From contig NC_019682.1 of NCBI RefSeq assembly GCF_000316575.1, positions 868,001 to 932,000 of the forward strand: DNA of 64,000 nt, given 5' to 3'. A model generated the notes under the pieces. The model saw nothing but the letters and a program-made list of their open reading frames with translations, did not search any database and was not told the origin of the DNA. The DNA comes from Calothrix sp. PCC 7507 (GTDB taxonomy: Bacteria > Cyanobacteriota > Cyanobacteriia > Cyanobacteriales > Nostocaceae). Shown piece by piece: positions 17,308 to 26,788 of the stretch (positions within the stretch are counted from its first letter, which is position 1; the number at the start of each line of letters is the position of its first letter). A program made the translations under genes and the position numbers.

Positions 17308-18714
17308 TCAGTCATCAGAATCACGCTGAATTGAGATATTTAACCAATCGCTTAATTCATGAGCTAACCATTCAAGTTCTAATTCGGATTTAATCAGATT
17401 GTCATTACCGCCAAGTTGATATTTCTTTACTCCTACCCAAATATCTAATTGCGCTGCTACCTGAGTGCGATCGCCATCAGCATCTTTAGTAAAGTGTTGT
17501 GGAGTATAAACTAACTTAGTAATATTATCTCTGGAAGATGGACTAACACGACGAGTTTTAAATCCAAATAATTCATAAGTTAAGTCAATTTGTTGATGAT
17601 CTAGATGCAGGCGCATACGCCCGAAGATAATAAACAAAAGAGCATAGATCATCAAGCCACCAGCAGCCCAAAAAGGCAGTGAGAACAAAGCAAAGGGGAA
17701 ATTGATCGGAAAAGGTGCTGAGAGTGCGCCAGTCGTCCAAAATAACACAAACGAATTCCAAGCGATCGCCATCAAACCTAAGAACACCATCCACAGTTCA
17801 AAACCAGCCGCCGGAACAATAATTTCTAGAGCATCAATGTTCTTGCTGAGTTGAATTTTGCTATCCGCTGGTTTGCCGATAGTTAAAGCCGTGGTATTTT
17901 GCAATTGTGGAGATTCATCTAAAGCCTTGATTGCGTCACCAGCAGAACTCAAACGCCGTTCTAGGCTAGGTTCAATGATTCGCCGTAACCAATTACTCAA
18001 ACTGGGGCTAAGATTCGCCGCGTCTTCAAACTGAATGCGAAAGTCCTTCTGAGGTAAATCTGCTGGATGAATCCCCGTTAACAAGTAAATTAAAGTCGCA
18101 CCCAAGCTATAAATATCAGAGGCGGGGGCAGTACGTCCACCAAATTGCTCAGGTGGCATATAACCGTATGTTCCGACTACAGTCCTAGTTGCACCTTCCG
18201 TAGCGAGGACAGTTTGCACTGCACCAAAATCTATGAGATAAACTTGACCGATACTATTACCAGAGCGATCGCCTAATAAAATATTGCTAGGTTTAAGATC
18301 GCGGTGAATTACAGGTGGATGTAGCCCATGCAAATAAGCGAGAATTTCTAAAAGCGCTTTGGCTATTTCTTTAACTTCAGCTTCTGTAAAAGTCCGCCCA
18401 TTTTGTAAGTATTGCTCTAGAGTTTGGGCTGGGATATAACTCTGTACTAGAGCAAATCCTTTGATGGTAGATGAGCTAACTTCAAAATAGTCTAAATAGC
18501 GAGGAATACAGGGATGTGACAAAGATTTTAAGGTTTCAGCTTCCCGCTCAAATAGCTTCAGGGAATCCCATTCAAAGTCACTACTAAAAAAGAGTAACTT
18601 GATGACGACTAATTCCTGGGTTTGTAAGTCACGAGCTAATAGCGTTCGTTGCCCCGCTTTTTTCAGCAATTGTCGTTGGACTTCGTAGCGATTATCTAAT
18701 ATTTCCGCCATCAT
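17308..18714 (-). CDS. Serine/threonine protein kinase with C-terminal membrane region
   Basis: The 468-residue protein has a Hanks-type kinase domain at residues 10-265. The ATP-binding Lys is in VVIKLLFF (near 39), the catalytic loop HRDLKPSN is at 137-144, DFGAVQT is at 162, and GTYGYMPPEQF is the activation-segment end. The Gly-rich loop is degenerate (KKAGQRTLLARD), which is common in cyanobacterial kinases. Two hydrophobic segments around 305-365 anchor it in the membrane, followed by a soluble tail of about 100 residues. The target is unknown. Confidence 0.92.
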   Translation of the reverse strand: MMAEILDNRYEVQRQLLKKAGQRTLLARDLQTQELVVIKLLFFSSDFEWDSLKLFEREAETLKSLSHPCIPRYLDYFEVSSSTIKGFALVQSYIPAQTLEQYLQNGRTFTEAEVKEIAKALLEILAYLHGLHPPVIHRDLKPSNILLGDRSGNSIGQVYLIDFGAVQTVLATEGATRTVVGTYGYMPPEQFGGRTAPASDIYSLGATLIYLLTGIHPADLPQKDFRIQFEDAANLSPSLSNWLRRIIEPSLERRLSSAGDAIKALDESPQLQNTTALTIGKPADSKIQLSKNIDALEIIVPAAGFELWMVFLGLMAIAWNSFVLFWTTGALSAPFPINFPFALFSLPFWAAGGLMIYALLFIIFGRMRLHLDHQQIDLTYELFGFKTRRVSPSSRDNITKLVYTPQHFTKDADGDRTQVAAQLDIWVGVKKYQLGGNDNLIKSELELEWLAHELSDWLNISIQRDSDD

Positions 18715-18875
18715 TGCGATTACTTATAGCGCTGACTTGAAAGTGCTGAGTGCTGGGTGCTGAGTAAAAAATACTAGTCTCCAGTCCCCACTCCCTCTTT
18801 TGCAGTTCATGATGGCTACTTGATAGCTTGCCCTGATTAAGCGAACTGATATCTCTAGTATAATTATTTAACTCT

Positions 18876-19478
18876 ATGCCCTCCCAACTTTGGCCTTATA
18901 TTACCCCTGGTATTCCCGATGAATTGTTCGAGCATTTGCCAGGAATTCCCCTCAGCCAGCGAGAAGTCAGACTGCTGCTAATTTCCCAACTGCGGCTCAA
19001 ACCCGATTCAGTGTTGTGGGATATTGGTGCTGGGACAGGTACAATTCCTGTAGAAGTGGGAATGCTGTGTCCACAAGGACAGATTATTGCGGTGGAAAGA
19101 GATGAAGAAGTAGCCAATTTGATCCGACGCAACTGCGATCGCTTTGAGGTGCAGAACGTCGAAGTCATTGAAGGTAGCGCCCCGGAGTGTTTGAAAGACC
19201 TGAAAATTCCTCCTCACCGCGTTTGCATTGAGGGAGGGCGTCCCATCCAAGAAATTCTGCAAGCAGTCTGGGAATATCTACCACCCACAGGTAGAGTTGT
19301 CGCCACAGCTGCTAATCTAGAAAGTCTGTATGCTATTTCTCAAAGCTTCTCCCAACTAAGAGCTAGGAATATCGAAGTCGTCCAATCTGCAGTCAATCGC
19401 TTAGAAATGCGTGGCTTTTCTCAAACCTTTGCCGCTGTTGATCCCATTTTTATCCTCAGTGGTGAGAAACTGGATTAG
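18876..19478 (+). CDS. cbiT: Precorrin-6B C15-methyltransferase subunit CbiT
   Basis: CbiT methylates C15 and decarboxylates the corrin ring intermediate during cobalamin synthesis. The 200-residue protein begins MPSQLWPYITPGIPDELFEH, as in cyanobacterial CbiT, and has the SAM-binding motif LWDIGAGTGTIPVEVG near residue 47 and IAVERDEEVANLIRRN. PGIPLSQREVRLLLISQL is conserved. It is plus-strand, followed by an STRR tract before cdsA. The rest of the cobalamin pathway is not in the window. Confidence 0.92.
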   Translation: MPSQLWPYITPGIPDELFEHLPGIPLSQREVRLLLISQLRLKPDSVLWDIGAGTGTIPVEVGMLCPQGQIIAVERDEEVANLIRRNCDRFEVQNVEVIEGSAPECLKDLKIPPHRVCIEGGRPIQEILQAVWEYLPPTGRVVATAANLESLYAISQSFSQLRARNIEVVQSAVNRLEMRGFSQTFAAVDPIFILSGEKLD

Positions 19479-19742
19479 GGACTGGGGACTGGGGGCTGGG
19501 GACTAAGGACTAGGACTGGGGACTAGGGACTGGGGACTAGAGGGACTGGGGACTGGGGACTAGGGACTGGGGACTAGAGACTAGGGAGAAGAAGAGAAGG
19601 GAGTATAGAGAACAACTTAACCTAATTCCCAATTCCCAATTCCTAATTCCCAATTCCCAATTCCCAATTCCCAATTCCCAATTCCCAATTCCCAATCCCC
19701 AGTACCCAATCCCCAATCCCCAGTACCCAATCCCCAATCCCA
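19479..19742. repeat. Long heptanucleotide repeat tracts between cbiT and cdsA
   Basis: The first half is GGGGACT/GGGACTA-type units and the second half is the complementary-looking CCCAATT units, with TCCCCAGTACC variants near the end. The two halves could fold on each other. Confidence 0.9.
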
Positions 19743-19751
19743 AATACTTCT

Positions 19752-20639
19752 ATGCCTTGGTCTCGGATTATTAGTGGAATTGTTGCGATCGCCCTTGCTC
19801 TATTTTCGACCCTGTTAGGGGGTTGGTATTTTACCATTATGGTTGCAGTTGTTGTCTTTTTGGGACAACAGGAGTATTTTAATTTGGTGCGGGCTAGGGG
19901 TATAGCTCCTGCGGCTAAAACCACCATATTTGCCAGCCAAGTTTTATTGGTAATTTGTACTCTTGATGGTAACTTAGCTGATGCTGTGATGCCCATAGCA
20001 GGAACATTCATTTGTTTTTATCTACTGTTTCAGCCCAAAATGGCGACGATCGCCGACATTTCCGCTTCGATTATGGGGCTATTTTATGTAGGTTACTTAT
20101 CGAGTTATTGGGTACGATTGCGATCGCTTGATAGCCTTGCCAAGAGCAATATACCTTTAGGAGGTTATTGGCCAGCAGCCTGGACAGATATTCTAGACCA
20201 GAGGAATTTCGTTTCTCTACCACAAGGTTTGACGTTGACCGTGCTGACCTTCATGTGTATTTGGGCATCTGACATCGGCGCTTACACCATTGGCAAATTC
20301 TTCGGGAAAACTCGTCTGTCTGATATCAGCCCCAAAAAAACCGTTGAAGGCGCTGTTTTTGGCATTAGCGCCAGTGTGGCGATAGGTTTAGCCGGAGCTT
20401 ATTACCTTCATTTACCCAGACCGCTCTACACTGGCATAGCCTTGGGTTTATTGATTGGGATTGCGAGTCTTTTGGGCGATCTCATAGAGTCAATGCTCAA
20501 GCGCGACGCTGGGGTAAAAGATTCCGGACAATTGATCCCCGGACATGGAGGTATCTTAGACCGAACCGACAGTTATATTTTTACAGCTCCGCTAGTTTAT
20601 TATTTCGTGACCCTTTTGTTGCCTTTAATTACAGATTAG
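19752..20639 (+). CDS. cdsA: Phosphatidate cytidylyltransferase
   Basis: CdsA makes CDP-diacylglycerol from phosphatidate and CTP for phospholipid synthesis in the membrane. The 295-residue protein has seven or so hydrophobic helices. The C-terminal signature is visible: [29 protein letters not shown], then [20 protein letters not shown] and [12 protein letters not shown], where the S-x(4)-KR-x(4)-KD-x(3)-D-x(5)-H-G-x(2)-D-x-D pattern fits. The start at 19752 directly follows the repeat tract. Confidence 0.96.
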   Translation: MPWSRIISGIVAIALALFSTLLGGWYFTIMVAVVVFLGQQEYFNLVRARGIAPAAKTTIFASQVLLVICTLDGNLADAVMPIAGTFICFYLLFQPKMATIADISASIMGLFYVGYLSSYWVRLRSLDSLAKSNIPLGGYWPAAWTDILDQRNFVSLPQGLTLTVLTFMCIWASDIGAYTIGKFFGKTRLSDISPKKTVEGAVFGISASVAIGLAGAYYLHLPRPLYTGIALGLLIGIASLLGDLIESMLKRDAGVKDSGQLIPGHGGILDRTDSYIFTAPLVYYFVTLLLPLITD

Positions 20640-20771
20640 GGCATTGGGGAATAACTCTTGACTCTTGACCCTTGACAAATAAATCTTGACAAATGACAAA
20701 TGACACAATTGTGTCTAGAAATATAATTTAAAATAAAGAATAAATCTTTTTAGGTTTTGATTTTTAATCAA

Positions 20772-21485
20772 TCAGGGGTTAACGTTAATGCGCCCACGAC
20801 ACACTAACTTACCTGGGATCAGGATGAGTTCTTGGATATCGACCTCTGTCCCCAGATCCAGATTGTGCTGATGATTGCCCTCTACTAGTGTTACGGTGTT
20901 GTGTCTGATGTGAATAAGTGCTAGTTGCAACTCGTGAGCGTTGAGTAACTCTAAACCCACACAAATCTCCACAGGTGTGGATTCATTTTCAGTCGTGAGG
21001 ATGCCTCGCAGTATAATTTGATTGTGATCAAGGATAATTTTTTGCCAAGTAATTGGCTTGGTTTTTGGTCTGTCTTCTGGTAAAAGTTTAACCAGTACAT
21101 CTTTTAAAGCAGTGGATAATAAATCAGACGAGAGAGAATTATTTAGATCCTGCTCGTCGAGAACTAGCTCACCGGCTACGGGTACTGTTTCTAACAGACG
21201 TAATGGCTGTCCCTTAAGCACTGATCCGATATTGATGTGAATTTTTTCTGCCACAAGTTGAATTTGTCCAATGTGAAGACCTTGGTAAACAGCATGACTA
21301 GCAAAAATAGATACCCAGGGAACCCGCCCAGAGAGAACTTGACGATCGCTCGTTTTAATCTCCACTGCCAACTCAGATACTTGGCTAACTTGCGCTCTCA
21401 ACCATAACTTCAAGGCTGTTGTGAGCATAGATGTAATAATTCGTACCTTGTTAGTACCTTTTGGCTCGGAATTTTGCTCTGACAT
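20772..21485 (-). CDS. DUF2993 (LmeA-like) protein
   Basis: The 237-residue protein matches the DUF2993 family, common in cyanobacteria and actinobacteria and related to LmeA lipid-binding proteins. Typical parts are TALKLWLRAQVSQVSELAVE, LSGRVPWVSIFASHAVYQGL and HIGQIQLVAEKIHINIGSVL. No signal peptide is clear, although family members often act at membranes. Function is unknown. An imperfect inverted repeat (21532-21563) lies in front of it. Confidence 0.8.
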   Translation of the reverse strand: MSEQNSEPKGTNKVRIITSMLTTALKLWLRAQVSQVSELAVEIKTSDRQVLSGRVPWVSIFASHAVYQGLHIGQIQLVAEKIHINIGSVLKGQPLRLLETVPVAGELVLDEQDLNNSLSSDLLSTALKDVLVKLLPEDRPKTKPITWQKIILDHNQIILRGILTTENESTPVEICVGLELLNAHELQLALIHIRHNTVTLVEGNHQHNLDLGTEVDIQELILIPGKLVCRGRINVNP

Positions 21486-21531
21486 CTCACCTCGATTTAT
21501 GGGGATTAACTCAACTTTGCAGCTGACATTA

Positions 21532-21563
21532 AATAGCCTTTAAATGTAACATTTAAGGCTATT
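21532..21563. promoter_or_regulatory. Inverted repeat between the DUF2993 gene and the pseudouridine synthase gene
   Basis: AATAGCCTT (21532-21540) pairs with AAGGCTATT (21555-21563), and the inner AAATGT/ACATTT extends the symmetry after a one-base bulge. It lies in the divergent promoter region and could be an operator. Confidence 0.35.
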
Positions 21564-21621
21564 AACTACAAAATGCAAATATTATGATTTAAACGCTAGC
21601 GGAAAAAAAAGCACATTCTAC

Positions 21622-22437
21622 ATGGAGGCACGGTTACAAAAGATTTTAGCCCAGTGGGGTATTGCCTCACGTCGTGAAGCCGAGGAAATGATCAGGCGAT
21701 CGCGTGTGCGGGTAAATGGCGTATTAGCACTTTTAGGTCAAAAAGTTGACCCTGAAAGAGATACCATCACCGTCGATGACGAGCCAGTGTCTGCTCAACA
21801 ACGTCCGGCTCTGACGTATCTTTTACTGCACAAACCTGCTGGAGTGGTTTCTACTTGCTATGACCCCCAGGGAAGAATTACAGTCCTAGATTTATTACCG
21901 CCAGAATTACGAGAGGGTTCAGGGATTCACCCAGTTGGGCGACTAGATGCAGATTCCACAGGAGCGCTAATACTCACAAACGACGGAGAACTGACATTTT
22001 GCCTCACCCATCCACGCCACAGTATTCCAAAAACCTATCATGTTCTAGTCCAGGGACATCCCCCAGAAGCAGTGTTACAAATGTGGCGTCAGGGTGTGGT
22101 GTTAGAAGGGAGAAAAACCCGTCCGGCGGAGGTGCGCCTCATAGAAAGTTTTGCAGCACATAGTTGTTTAAAAATTGTTTTAAAGGAGGGACGAAATCGC
22201 CAGATTCGCCGTTTAGCCCAACAGTTAGGGCATCCAGTCATTAAACTGCACCGTATTTCTATAGGTCTAATTCAATTACAAAATTCAAAAGCACCCTTTT
22301 TAAAAGAGGGTAAATATCGTTCCCTAACAGACGATGAGATTCGCTTTTTGCAAAAGCAGATCCAGCAAATACCTATTAAAGATTCAGCTGAGTTAAGGAG
22401 TGTAACAAAGCATGAAGTGGCCAAGAAGGAAGGATGA
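21622..22437 (+). CDS. Pseudouridine synthase, RsuA/RluB/E/F family
   Basis: The 271-residue protein has an N-terminal S4 RNA-binding domain (RLQKILAQWGIASRREAEEM, residues 3-60) and the RsuA-family catalytic domain with GRLDADSTGALILTNDG, whose Asp is the nucleophile. KEGRNRQIRRLAQQLGHPV is the conserved third motif. It should modify rRNA, probably 23S as RluB does, but the exact site is not certain. Its 3' end overlaps the RodZ-like gene by 26 bp, so the two are translationally coupled or at least cotranscribed. Confidence 0.92.
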   Translation: MEARLQKILAQWGIASRREAEEMIRRSRVRVNGVLALLGQKVDPERDTITVDDEPVSAQQRPALTYLLLHKPAGVVSTCYDPQGRITVLDLLPPELREGSGIHPVGRLDADSTGALILTNDGELTFCLTHPRHSIPKTYHVLVQGHPPEAVLQMWRQGVVLEGRKTRPAEVRLIESFAAHSCLKIVLKEGRNRQIRRLAQQLGHPVIKLHRISIGLIQLQNSKAPFLKEGKYRSLTDDEIRFLQKQIQQIPIKDSAELRSVTKHEVAKKEG

Positions 22438-23203
22438 TCAACAGCCAAAACTGTCAGTAGAGCAACAACGTACTGAAAAATTGGCGGAAATGGGCGCTCA
22501 ACTTTGGGCCTCTCGCCAAGAACAGGGTTTATCCCTAGAGGAAGTTGTTGCATTAACCAGGATTCCTAAGCGACTGTTGCAAGCGATCGAGGAAGGTAAT
22601 TTAGACGATCTGCCAGAACCAATCTATATTCAGGGATTAATCAGACAATTTGCTGACGCGATGGGCTTGAAAGGAGCCGAATTTGCCAGTAGTTTTCCCA
22701 TTACTTCTGGGCGAGTCAACCTCCCATCTGTTTTAGAAACTAAGCCAATTAGTCAATTACGTCCTGTTCATCTTTATTTGCTTTACATATTCGTGATTGT
22801 CTGCTCTGTAAGCAGCTTGTCTCAAGTCCTCAATAATACTGCCTTACAAGCAAGTAATGCCCAAAGTGTTCCCAGCAAAGGGGCAGAGTCTCTCATCCAA
22901 TCAGCGCCACCCCAGCCACAAAAATCAACAGCAGCTAATCTTGTGAAAGATGGACAGCCTGTGCAAATTGGTGTGACTTTGAAAGCGTCATCCTGGATTC
23001 GTGTAGTGGCTGATGGCAAAACTCAGTTTGAAGGTACTCTCCCAGAGGGAAGTCATCGCACTTGGAAGGCCCAAGAACAGCTGACAGTGAAAACTGACAA
23101 TGCTGGTGGTGTAATGATGAGCGTTAACCAAGAAAAGGCCAAGCGGATGGGGGCACCTGGGAAGGTGGAAGAAATCAGGATTGCTGCTAAACCCAAGTTT
23201 TAA
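22412..23203 (+). CDS. RodZ-like protein: HTH, one membrane segment, DUF4115-type domain
   Basis: The 263-residue protein has an N-terminal Cro-like HTH of the RodZ type (LWASRQEQGLSLEEVVALTR, residues 31-75), a single membrane segment near 118-137 (LLYIFVIVCSVSSL), a Ser/Gln-rich linker and a C-terminal beta domain (VTLKASSWIRVVADGKTQFE) like DUF4115. RodZ links MreB to the cell wall synthesis machinery. AAGGAG lies 11 bases before the ATG. It overlaps the preceding pseudouridine synthase gene. No mreBCD genes are close. Confidence 0.85.
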   Translation: MKWPRRKDDQQPKLSVEQQRTEKLAEMGAQLWASRQEQGLSLEEVVALTRIPKRLLQAIEEGNLDDLPEPIYIQGLIRQFADAMGLKGAEFASSFPITSGRVNLPSVLETKPISQLRPVHLYLLYIFVIVCSVSSLSQVLNNTALQASNAQSVPSKGAESLIQSAPPQPQKSTAANLVKDGQPVQIGVTLKASSWIRVVADGKTQFEGTLPEGSHRTWKAQEQLTVKTDNAGGVMMSVNQEKAKRMGAPGKVEEIRIAAKPKF

Positions 23204-23275
23204 CAGGTGGAAGCGTTGAGGGGATGAGGGGAAAGACCCTGTTTAGCCCATTCCCTATTCCCCATTCCCAACTCC

Positions 23276-24784
23276 TTATTTTGGCTGTGGGGCGCGTCCA
23301 CAGAGTGTGGTGAGAGTTTTGAGGCGATCGCCTAATTCCTCTCTCAAAGCGTCCTGTTGATAGCGCCACTCCCAGTTACCCTCAGCAGTACTGGGATAAT
23401 TCATGCGGGCTTCGTTCCCTAATCCCAAAACGTCTTGTAAGGGAATAATGGCTTGATTAGCGATCGCACTCAAAGCCAACCGAATTAAATCCCAGTGAAC
23501 ACCTTCCGGACTGACACAACCTAAATAAAGCCACAAGTTACGCTTTTCCCAATCAGTGGCTGTATTGTACCAGCCAATAGTCGTATCATTATCATGAGTC
23601 CCTGTATAAACTACAGCATTTCTTGGGTAATTGAAAGGTAGAAAAGGATTACCGGGATCAGAACCAAAAGCAAATTGCAACACTTTCATCCCCGGAAATT
23701 CGTATTTATCGCGCAACGTTTCCACCTCTGGCGTAATGATCCCCAAATCTTCAGCCAAGATAGGTAGTTTACCCAACTTTTGTTTGATAGTTTCAAAGAA
23801 AGCATCCCCAGGCGCTTCAATCCATTCGCCATTGACAGCGGTTTCCTCTCCCTGTGGTACAGCCCAATAAGCTTCAAATCCTCGGAAGTGATCAATGCGA
23901 ATTATGTCTACATAATCCAGCATGGCCTCAAAGCGCTGCACCCACCATTTAAAGTCTTGTTTTTGCAATTCTTCCCAGTTATAAACCGGGTTCCCCCACA
24001 ATTGACCAGTGGCACTAAAATAATCTGGTGGAACGCCCGCCATTTGTGCGACTTCTCCCGTCTCTTCATCTAAAGCAAAGATGTCTGGATTCGCCCACAC
24101 GTCAGCACTATCATGAGCTACATAAATGGGAATATCGCCAATAATGTCAATACCGCGCATGTTCGCATAACTTTTGAGTTCTGACCACTGGCGAAAAAAC
24201 TCATATTGGATGAATTTATAATAAAAAATCTCTGTAGTCAGATGTTTTTGTGCTTCCTCTAATACTTCTGGTGTGCGCTTGGCCAGTTCTGGTTCCCAGG
24301 TATGCCAGCTACCACCGGATTGAGAATCTTTGATCGCCATAAACAGGGCATAATTATCTAGCCAATAGGCTTTGCTGTCACAAAAACCTTCAAATCCTTT
24401 CTGTTGAATTGGTGTAGCTTTAGTTTTAAAATTCTCAGAGGCTTTTTTGAGCAACTCATTCTTCACCACCACAACCTGGTCGAAATTCACTTTTTCGGCT
24501 GGAAATGCTGGTAAATTAGCAAAGTCTTCTTCGGCTAATAAACCCTCATCTAAGAGTTTTTCTGGGCTAATCAGCATGGGATTACCCGCCATTGCTGAAT
24601 ATGACATATACGGAGAATTACCGTAGCCAGTGGGGCCTAAAGGTAAAACTTGCCAATACTGTTGGTCACTCTCTTTGAGAAAATCAATAAAGCGATAAGC
24701 TTCTAAGCCTAAATCCCCAATGCCAAATCGGCTGGGAAAGGATGTGGGATGCAGCAAAATGCCGCTGGATCTGGGAAAAGGCAT
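23276..24784 (-). CDS. malQ: 4-alpha-glucanotransferase (amylomaltase)
   Basis: MalQ (GH77) transfers alpha-1,4-glucan segments during glycogen or maltodextrin metabolism. The 502-residue protein starts MPFPRSSGILLHPTSFPSRF. It has GDLGLEAYRFIDFLK, QVLPLGPTGYGNSPY, the nucleophile region DIIRIDHFRGFEAYW, the acid/base region ILAEDLGIITPEV and YTGTHDNDTT. The length and all GH77 motifs are intact. It is probably monocistronic. Confidence 0.96.
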   Translation of the reverse strand: MPFPRSSGILLHPTSFPSRFGIGDLGLEAYRFIDFLKESDQQYWQVLPLGPTGYGNSPYMSYSAMAGNPMLISPEKLLDEGLLAEEDFANLPAFPAEKVNFDQVVVVKNELLKKASENFKTKATPIQQKGFEGFCDSKAYWLDNYALFMAIKDSQSGGSWHTWEPELAKRTPEVLEEAQKHLTTEIFYYKFIQYEFFRQWSELKSYANMRGIDIIGDIPIYVAHDSADVWANPDIFALDEETGEVAQMAGVPPDYFSATGQLWGNPVYNWEELQKQDFKWWVQRFEAMLDYVDIIRIDHFRGFEAYWAVPQGEETAVNGEWIEAPGDAFFETIKQKLGKLPILAEDLGIITPEVETLRDKYEFPGMKVLQFAFGSDPGNPFLPFNYPRNAVVYTGTHDNDTTIGWYNTATDWEKRNLWLYLGCVSPEGVHWDLIRLALSAIANQAIIPLQDVLGLGNEARMNYPSTAEGNWEWRYQQDALREELGDRLKTLTTLCGRAPQPK

Positions 24785-24869
24785 ATTTAATCTAATGTGT
24801 ATAAAGAAGCAATTCCATCGAATTTATCACGGTATGGTCTGCTTTGGCAGATGGGGAGATGAGAATGGA

Positions 24870-24911
24870 CAAGCGGCCGTTACGACATAACAAGCGGCCG
24901 TTACGACATAA
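24870..24911. repeat. 21-bp tandem duplication
   Basis: Two exact copies of a 21-base unit beginning CAAGCGGCCGTTACGACATA stand head to tail upstream of malQ. Confidence 0.85.
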
Positions 24912-24917
24912 CAAATA

Positions 24918-25052
24918 ACGCGGTGTGCAACTTTCTCTCAAACCTAACCCCCAGCCCCTTCCCTACAAGGGAAGGGGAGCAAGACTTAAAGCCTCTCCCC
25001 GAAGCGGGGAGAGGTTTGGAGAGGGGTTTCAAGAATAAGTTGCACATCGCGT
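24918..25052. repeat. MITE-like inverted-repeat element, family E
   Basis: ACGCGGTGTGCAACTT at the left is mirrored by AAGTTGCACATCGCGT at the right (15 of 16 match). The interior has two GC-rich hairpins, around CCCTTCCCTACAAGGGAAGG and CTCTCCCCGAAGCGGGGAGA. No coding capacity. Confidence 0.75.
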
Positions 25053-25076
25053 CAAATAACAAATAACAAATGACAA

Positions 25077-25514
25077 ATGACAAAAAATTATCGCAATCCG
25101 GCTCCGACTGTGGACATCATCATCGAATTGGTTGACAGACCACATCGACCAATAGTGTTAATTGAGAGACATAATATTCCTTTGGGTTGGGCGCTTCCTG
25201 GTGGGTTTGTGGATTATGGGGAAGCGGTGGAAGTGGCTGCTATTCGGGAAGCGGCGGAAGAAACGGGTTTGCAGGTGGAGTTGATTGAGCAATTGCTGGT
25301 ATATTCTGATCCCAGTCGCGATCCCCGTCAACATACTATTAGCATTGTGTTTTTGGCGACGGCGACGGGTGAGCCTGTGGCTGGGGATGATGCTAAGGGT
25401 GTGGGAATTTTTGAGTCTTGGCGTGTGCCAGGTAATTTATGTTTTGATCATGATCGCATTCTGCGCGATTATTGGCAGTATCGGCATTATGGGATACGTC
25501 CACGGTTGGGTTGA
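25077..25514 (+). CDS. Nudix hydrolase
   Basis: The 145-residue protein has a full Nudix box near residues 42-64 ([11 protein letters not shown], then [10 protein letters not shown]). [13 protein letters not shown] at the N-terminus and [18 protein letters not shown] after the box resemble ADP-ribose pyrophosphatase-type members. The start is within a short AAATGAC-type repeat, ATGACAAAAAATTATCG, and lacks a good SD, so it could be a few codons further in. A paralogue is at 4365-4859. Confidence 0.88.
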   Translation: MTKNYRNPAPTVDIIIELVDRPHRPIVLIERHNIPLGWALPGGFVDYGEAVEVAAIREAAEETGLQVELIEQLLVYSDPSRDPRQHTISIVFLATATGEPVAGDDAKGVGIFESWRVPGNLCFDHDRILRDYWQYRHYGIRPRLG

Positions 25515-25619
25515 TTTTTGTCTCACGCAGAGGCGCAGAGGCGCAAAGAAAGAGAGGAGAATATCTGTAATGAAAAATCCTGTAGATTATACTGAGTGAG
25601 TAGTATTTAAAGGTGCATT

Positions 25620-26567
25620 ATGGATGCTGAGGAACTGTTGGAGAATTATGCTATGGGACATCGGCATTTTTTAGGTGAAAATCTTAGAGGGGTAGACCTA
25701 AAAGGTGCAAATCTACGTGATATTGATCTAACAGAAGTAGATTTGACGGGAGCAGATTTGAATGATGCCAATCTGAGTAATGCAACTCTTCGTCGCACAG
25801 ATCTTACTAGAGCGTCTTTGACAGGAGCCAATTTGAGTGGGTTGGTGGACACTTCTTATTTAAATTTGAGTGGTGCTGACTTGAGTGGTGCTGATTTACG
25901 TGCAGCAAACCTTCAAGGTGTAAATCTCAAAAAAGCCTGTCTTCAATCCGTAAATTTAGACACAGCAGACCTGCAAGCAGTAGATTTGAGGAGAGCGAAT
26001 CTGAAGGGAGCGAGTCTGAGAAGAGCTGATTTAACTGGGGCGAATATTTACGGGGCGAATCTTGAAGATGCTGACCTGACTGGTGCGATAATGCCTGATG
26101 GGGAAGTTTATCAACCGATCGCCTCTGAGGTGAAGGTCGGTAATCAGGAAGTATCGTTAGAGAAAGTAATATCTATGACTCGTGAAATTATTAATACTGA
26201 TAAAGCACCCGCGCCTGTAGGGCCATATAATCAAGCGATCGCTGCTTCTGGTAAATTTATCTTTGTGGCTGGACAAATAGCGATCGATCCCCGGCTCGGT
26301 GATGTTGTCTACACTGATGATGTGGTTAAGCAAACTGAACAAGTGATAGCTAATCTGGAAGCTATCTTGATAGCAGCTGGTGCGACTTTCCAAAATGTGG
26401 TTAAAACTACTGTGTTTTTGGCTAGTCTGAAGGATTTCGCTGCAGTGAATGCAGTTTATGCTAAATATTTCCCTGAAGACACAGCGCCAGCCCGTGCTTG
26501 TGTGGAGGTTTCGCGGCTACCAAAGGATGTTTTGGTAGAGATTGATTGTATTGCAGTGATCCAGTAG
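25620..26567 (+). CDS. Pentapeptide-repeat protein fused to a RidA-family domain
   Basis: Residues 18-155 are about 27 pentapeptide repeats of the A(D/N)LXX type (such as LSGADLSGADLRAANLQGVN), predicted to form a quadrilateral beta-helix. After a linker of about 25 residues comes a complete RidA/YjgF/YER057c domain starting MTREIINTDKAPAPVGPYNQ at residue 186 and ending with ACVEVSRLPKDVLVEIDC, which includes the conserved Arg that binds the imine/enamine carboxylate. RidA hydrolyses reactive enamines from PLP enzymes. The joint is in frame with no stop. The ATG at 26175 could still serve as a separate start, though its SD is weak. Confidence 0.85.
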   Translation: MDAEELLENYAMGHRHFLGENLRGVDLKGANLRDIDLTEVDLTGADLNDANLSNATLRRTDLTRASLTGANLSGLVDTSYLNLSGADLSGADLRAANLQGVNLKKACLQSVNLDTADLQAVDLRRANLKGASLRRADLTGANIYGANLEDADLTGAIMPDGEVYQPIASEVKVGNQEVSLEKVISMTREIINTDKAPAPVGPYNQAIAASGKFIFVAGQIAIDPRLGDVVYTDDVVKQTEQVIANLEAILIAAGATFQNVVKTTVFLASLKDFAAVNAVYAKYFPEDTAPARACVEVSRLPKDVLVEIDCIAVIQ

Positions 26568-26588
26568 GGGCGGGGTTTCCCCCATTGG

Positions 26589-26763
26589 TGTCAACTTAAG
26601 CGAAATCGGCGGTTATAAACCGCGGCTACACAAACAAAACCCACACTTCGACAAGCTCAGTGACCGCCTCCGTGGGTTTCAAACCCTTAATTTTGTGTTA
26701 GTCCGCACCAGGCGACTTTGCCTGTGTAGCCGCGAATTCCATTCGCCAGGTCTTAAGTTGACA
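26589..26763. repeat. MITE-like inverted-repeat element, family A (copy at 26.6 kb)
   Basis: TGTCAACTTAAG and CTTAAGTTGACA bound a 175-bp element. The interior has GGCGGTTATAAACCGCGGCT and the CGAATTCCATTCG palindrome, shared with the copy at 10692-10960 in the other orientation. Confidence 0.75.
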
Positions 26764-26788
26764 CAGGTGGGTTTCCCCGCCCTCTGTG

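Noticed and set aside
19479-19742. Dense repeats that might be mistaken for a CRISPR array.
   Set aside because: Units are seven bases long and contiguous, without spacers; they are STRRs.
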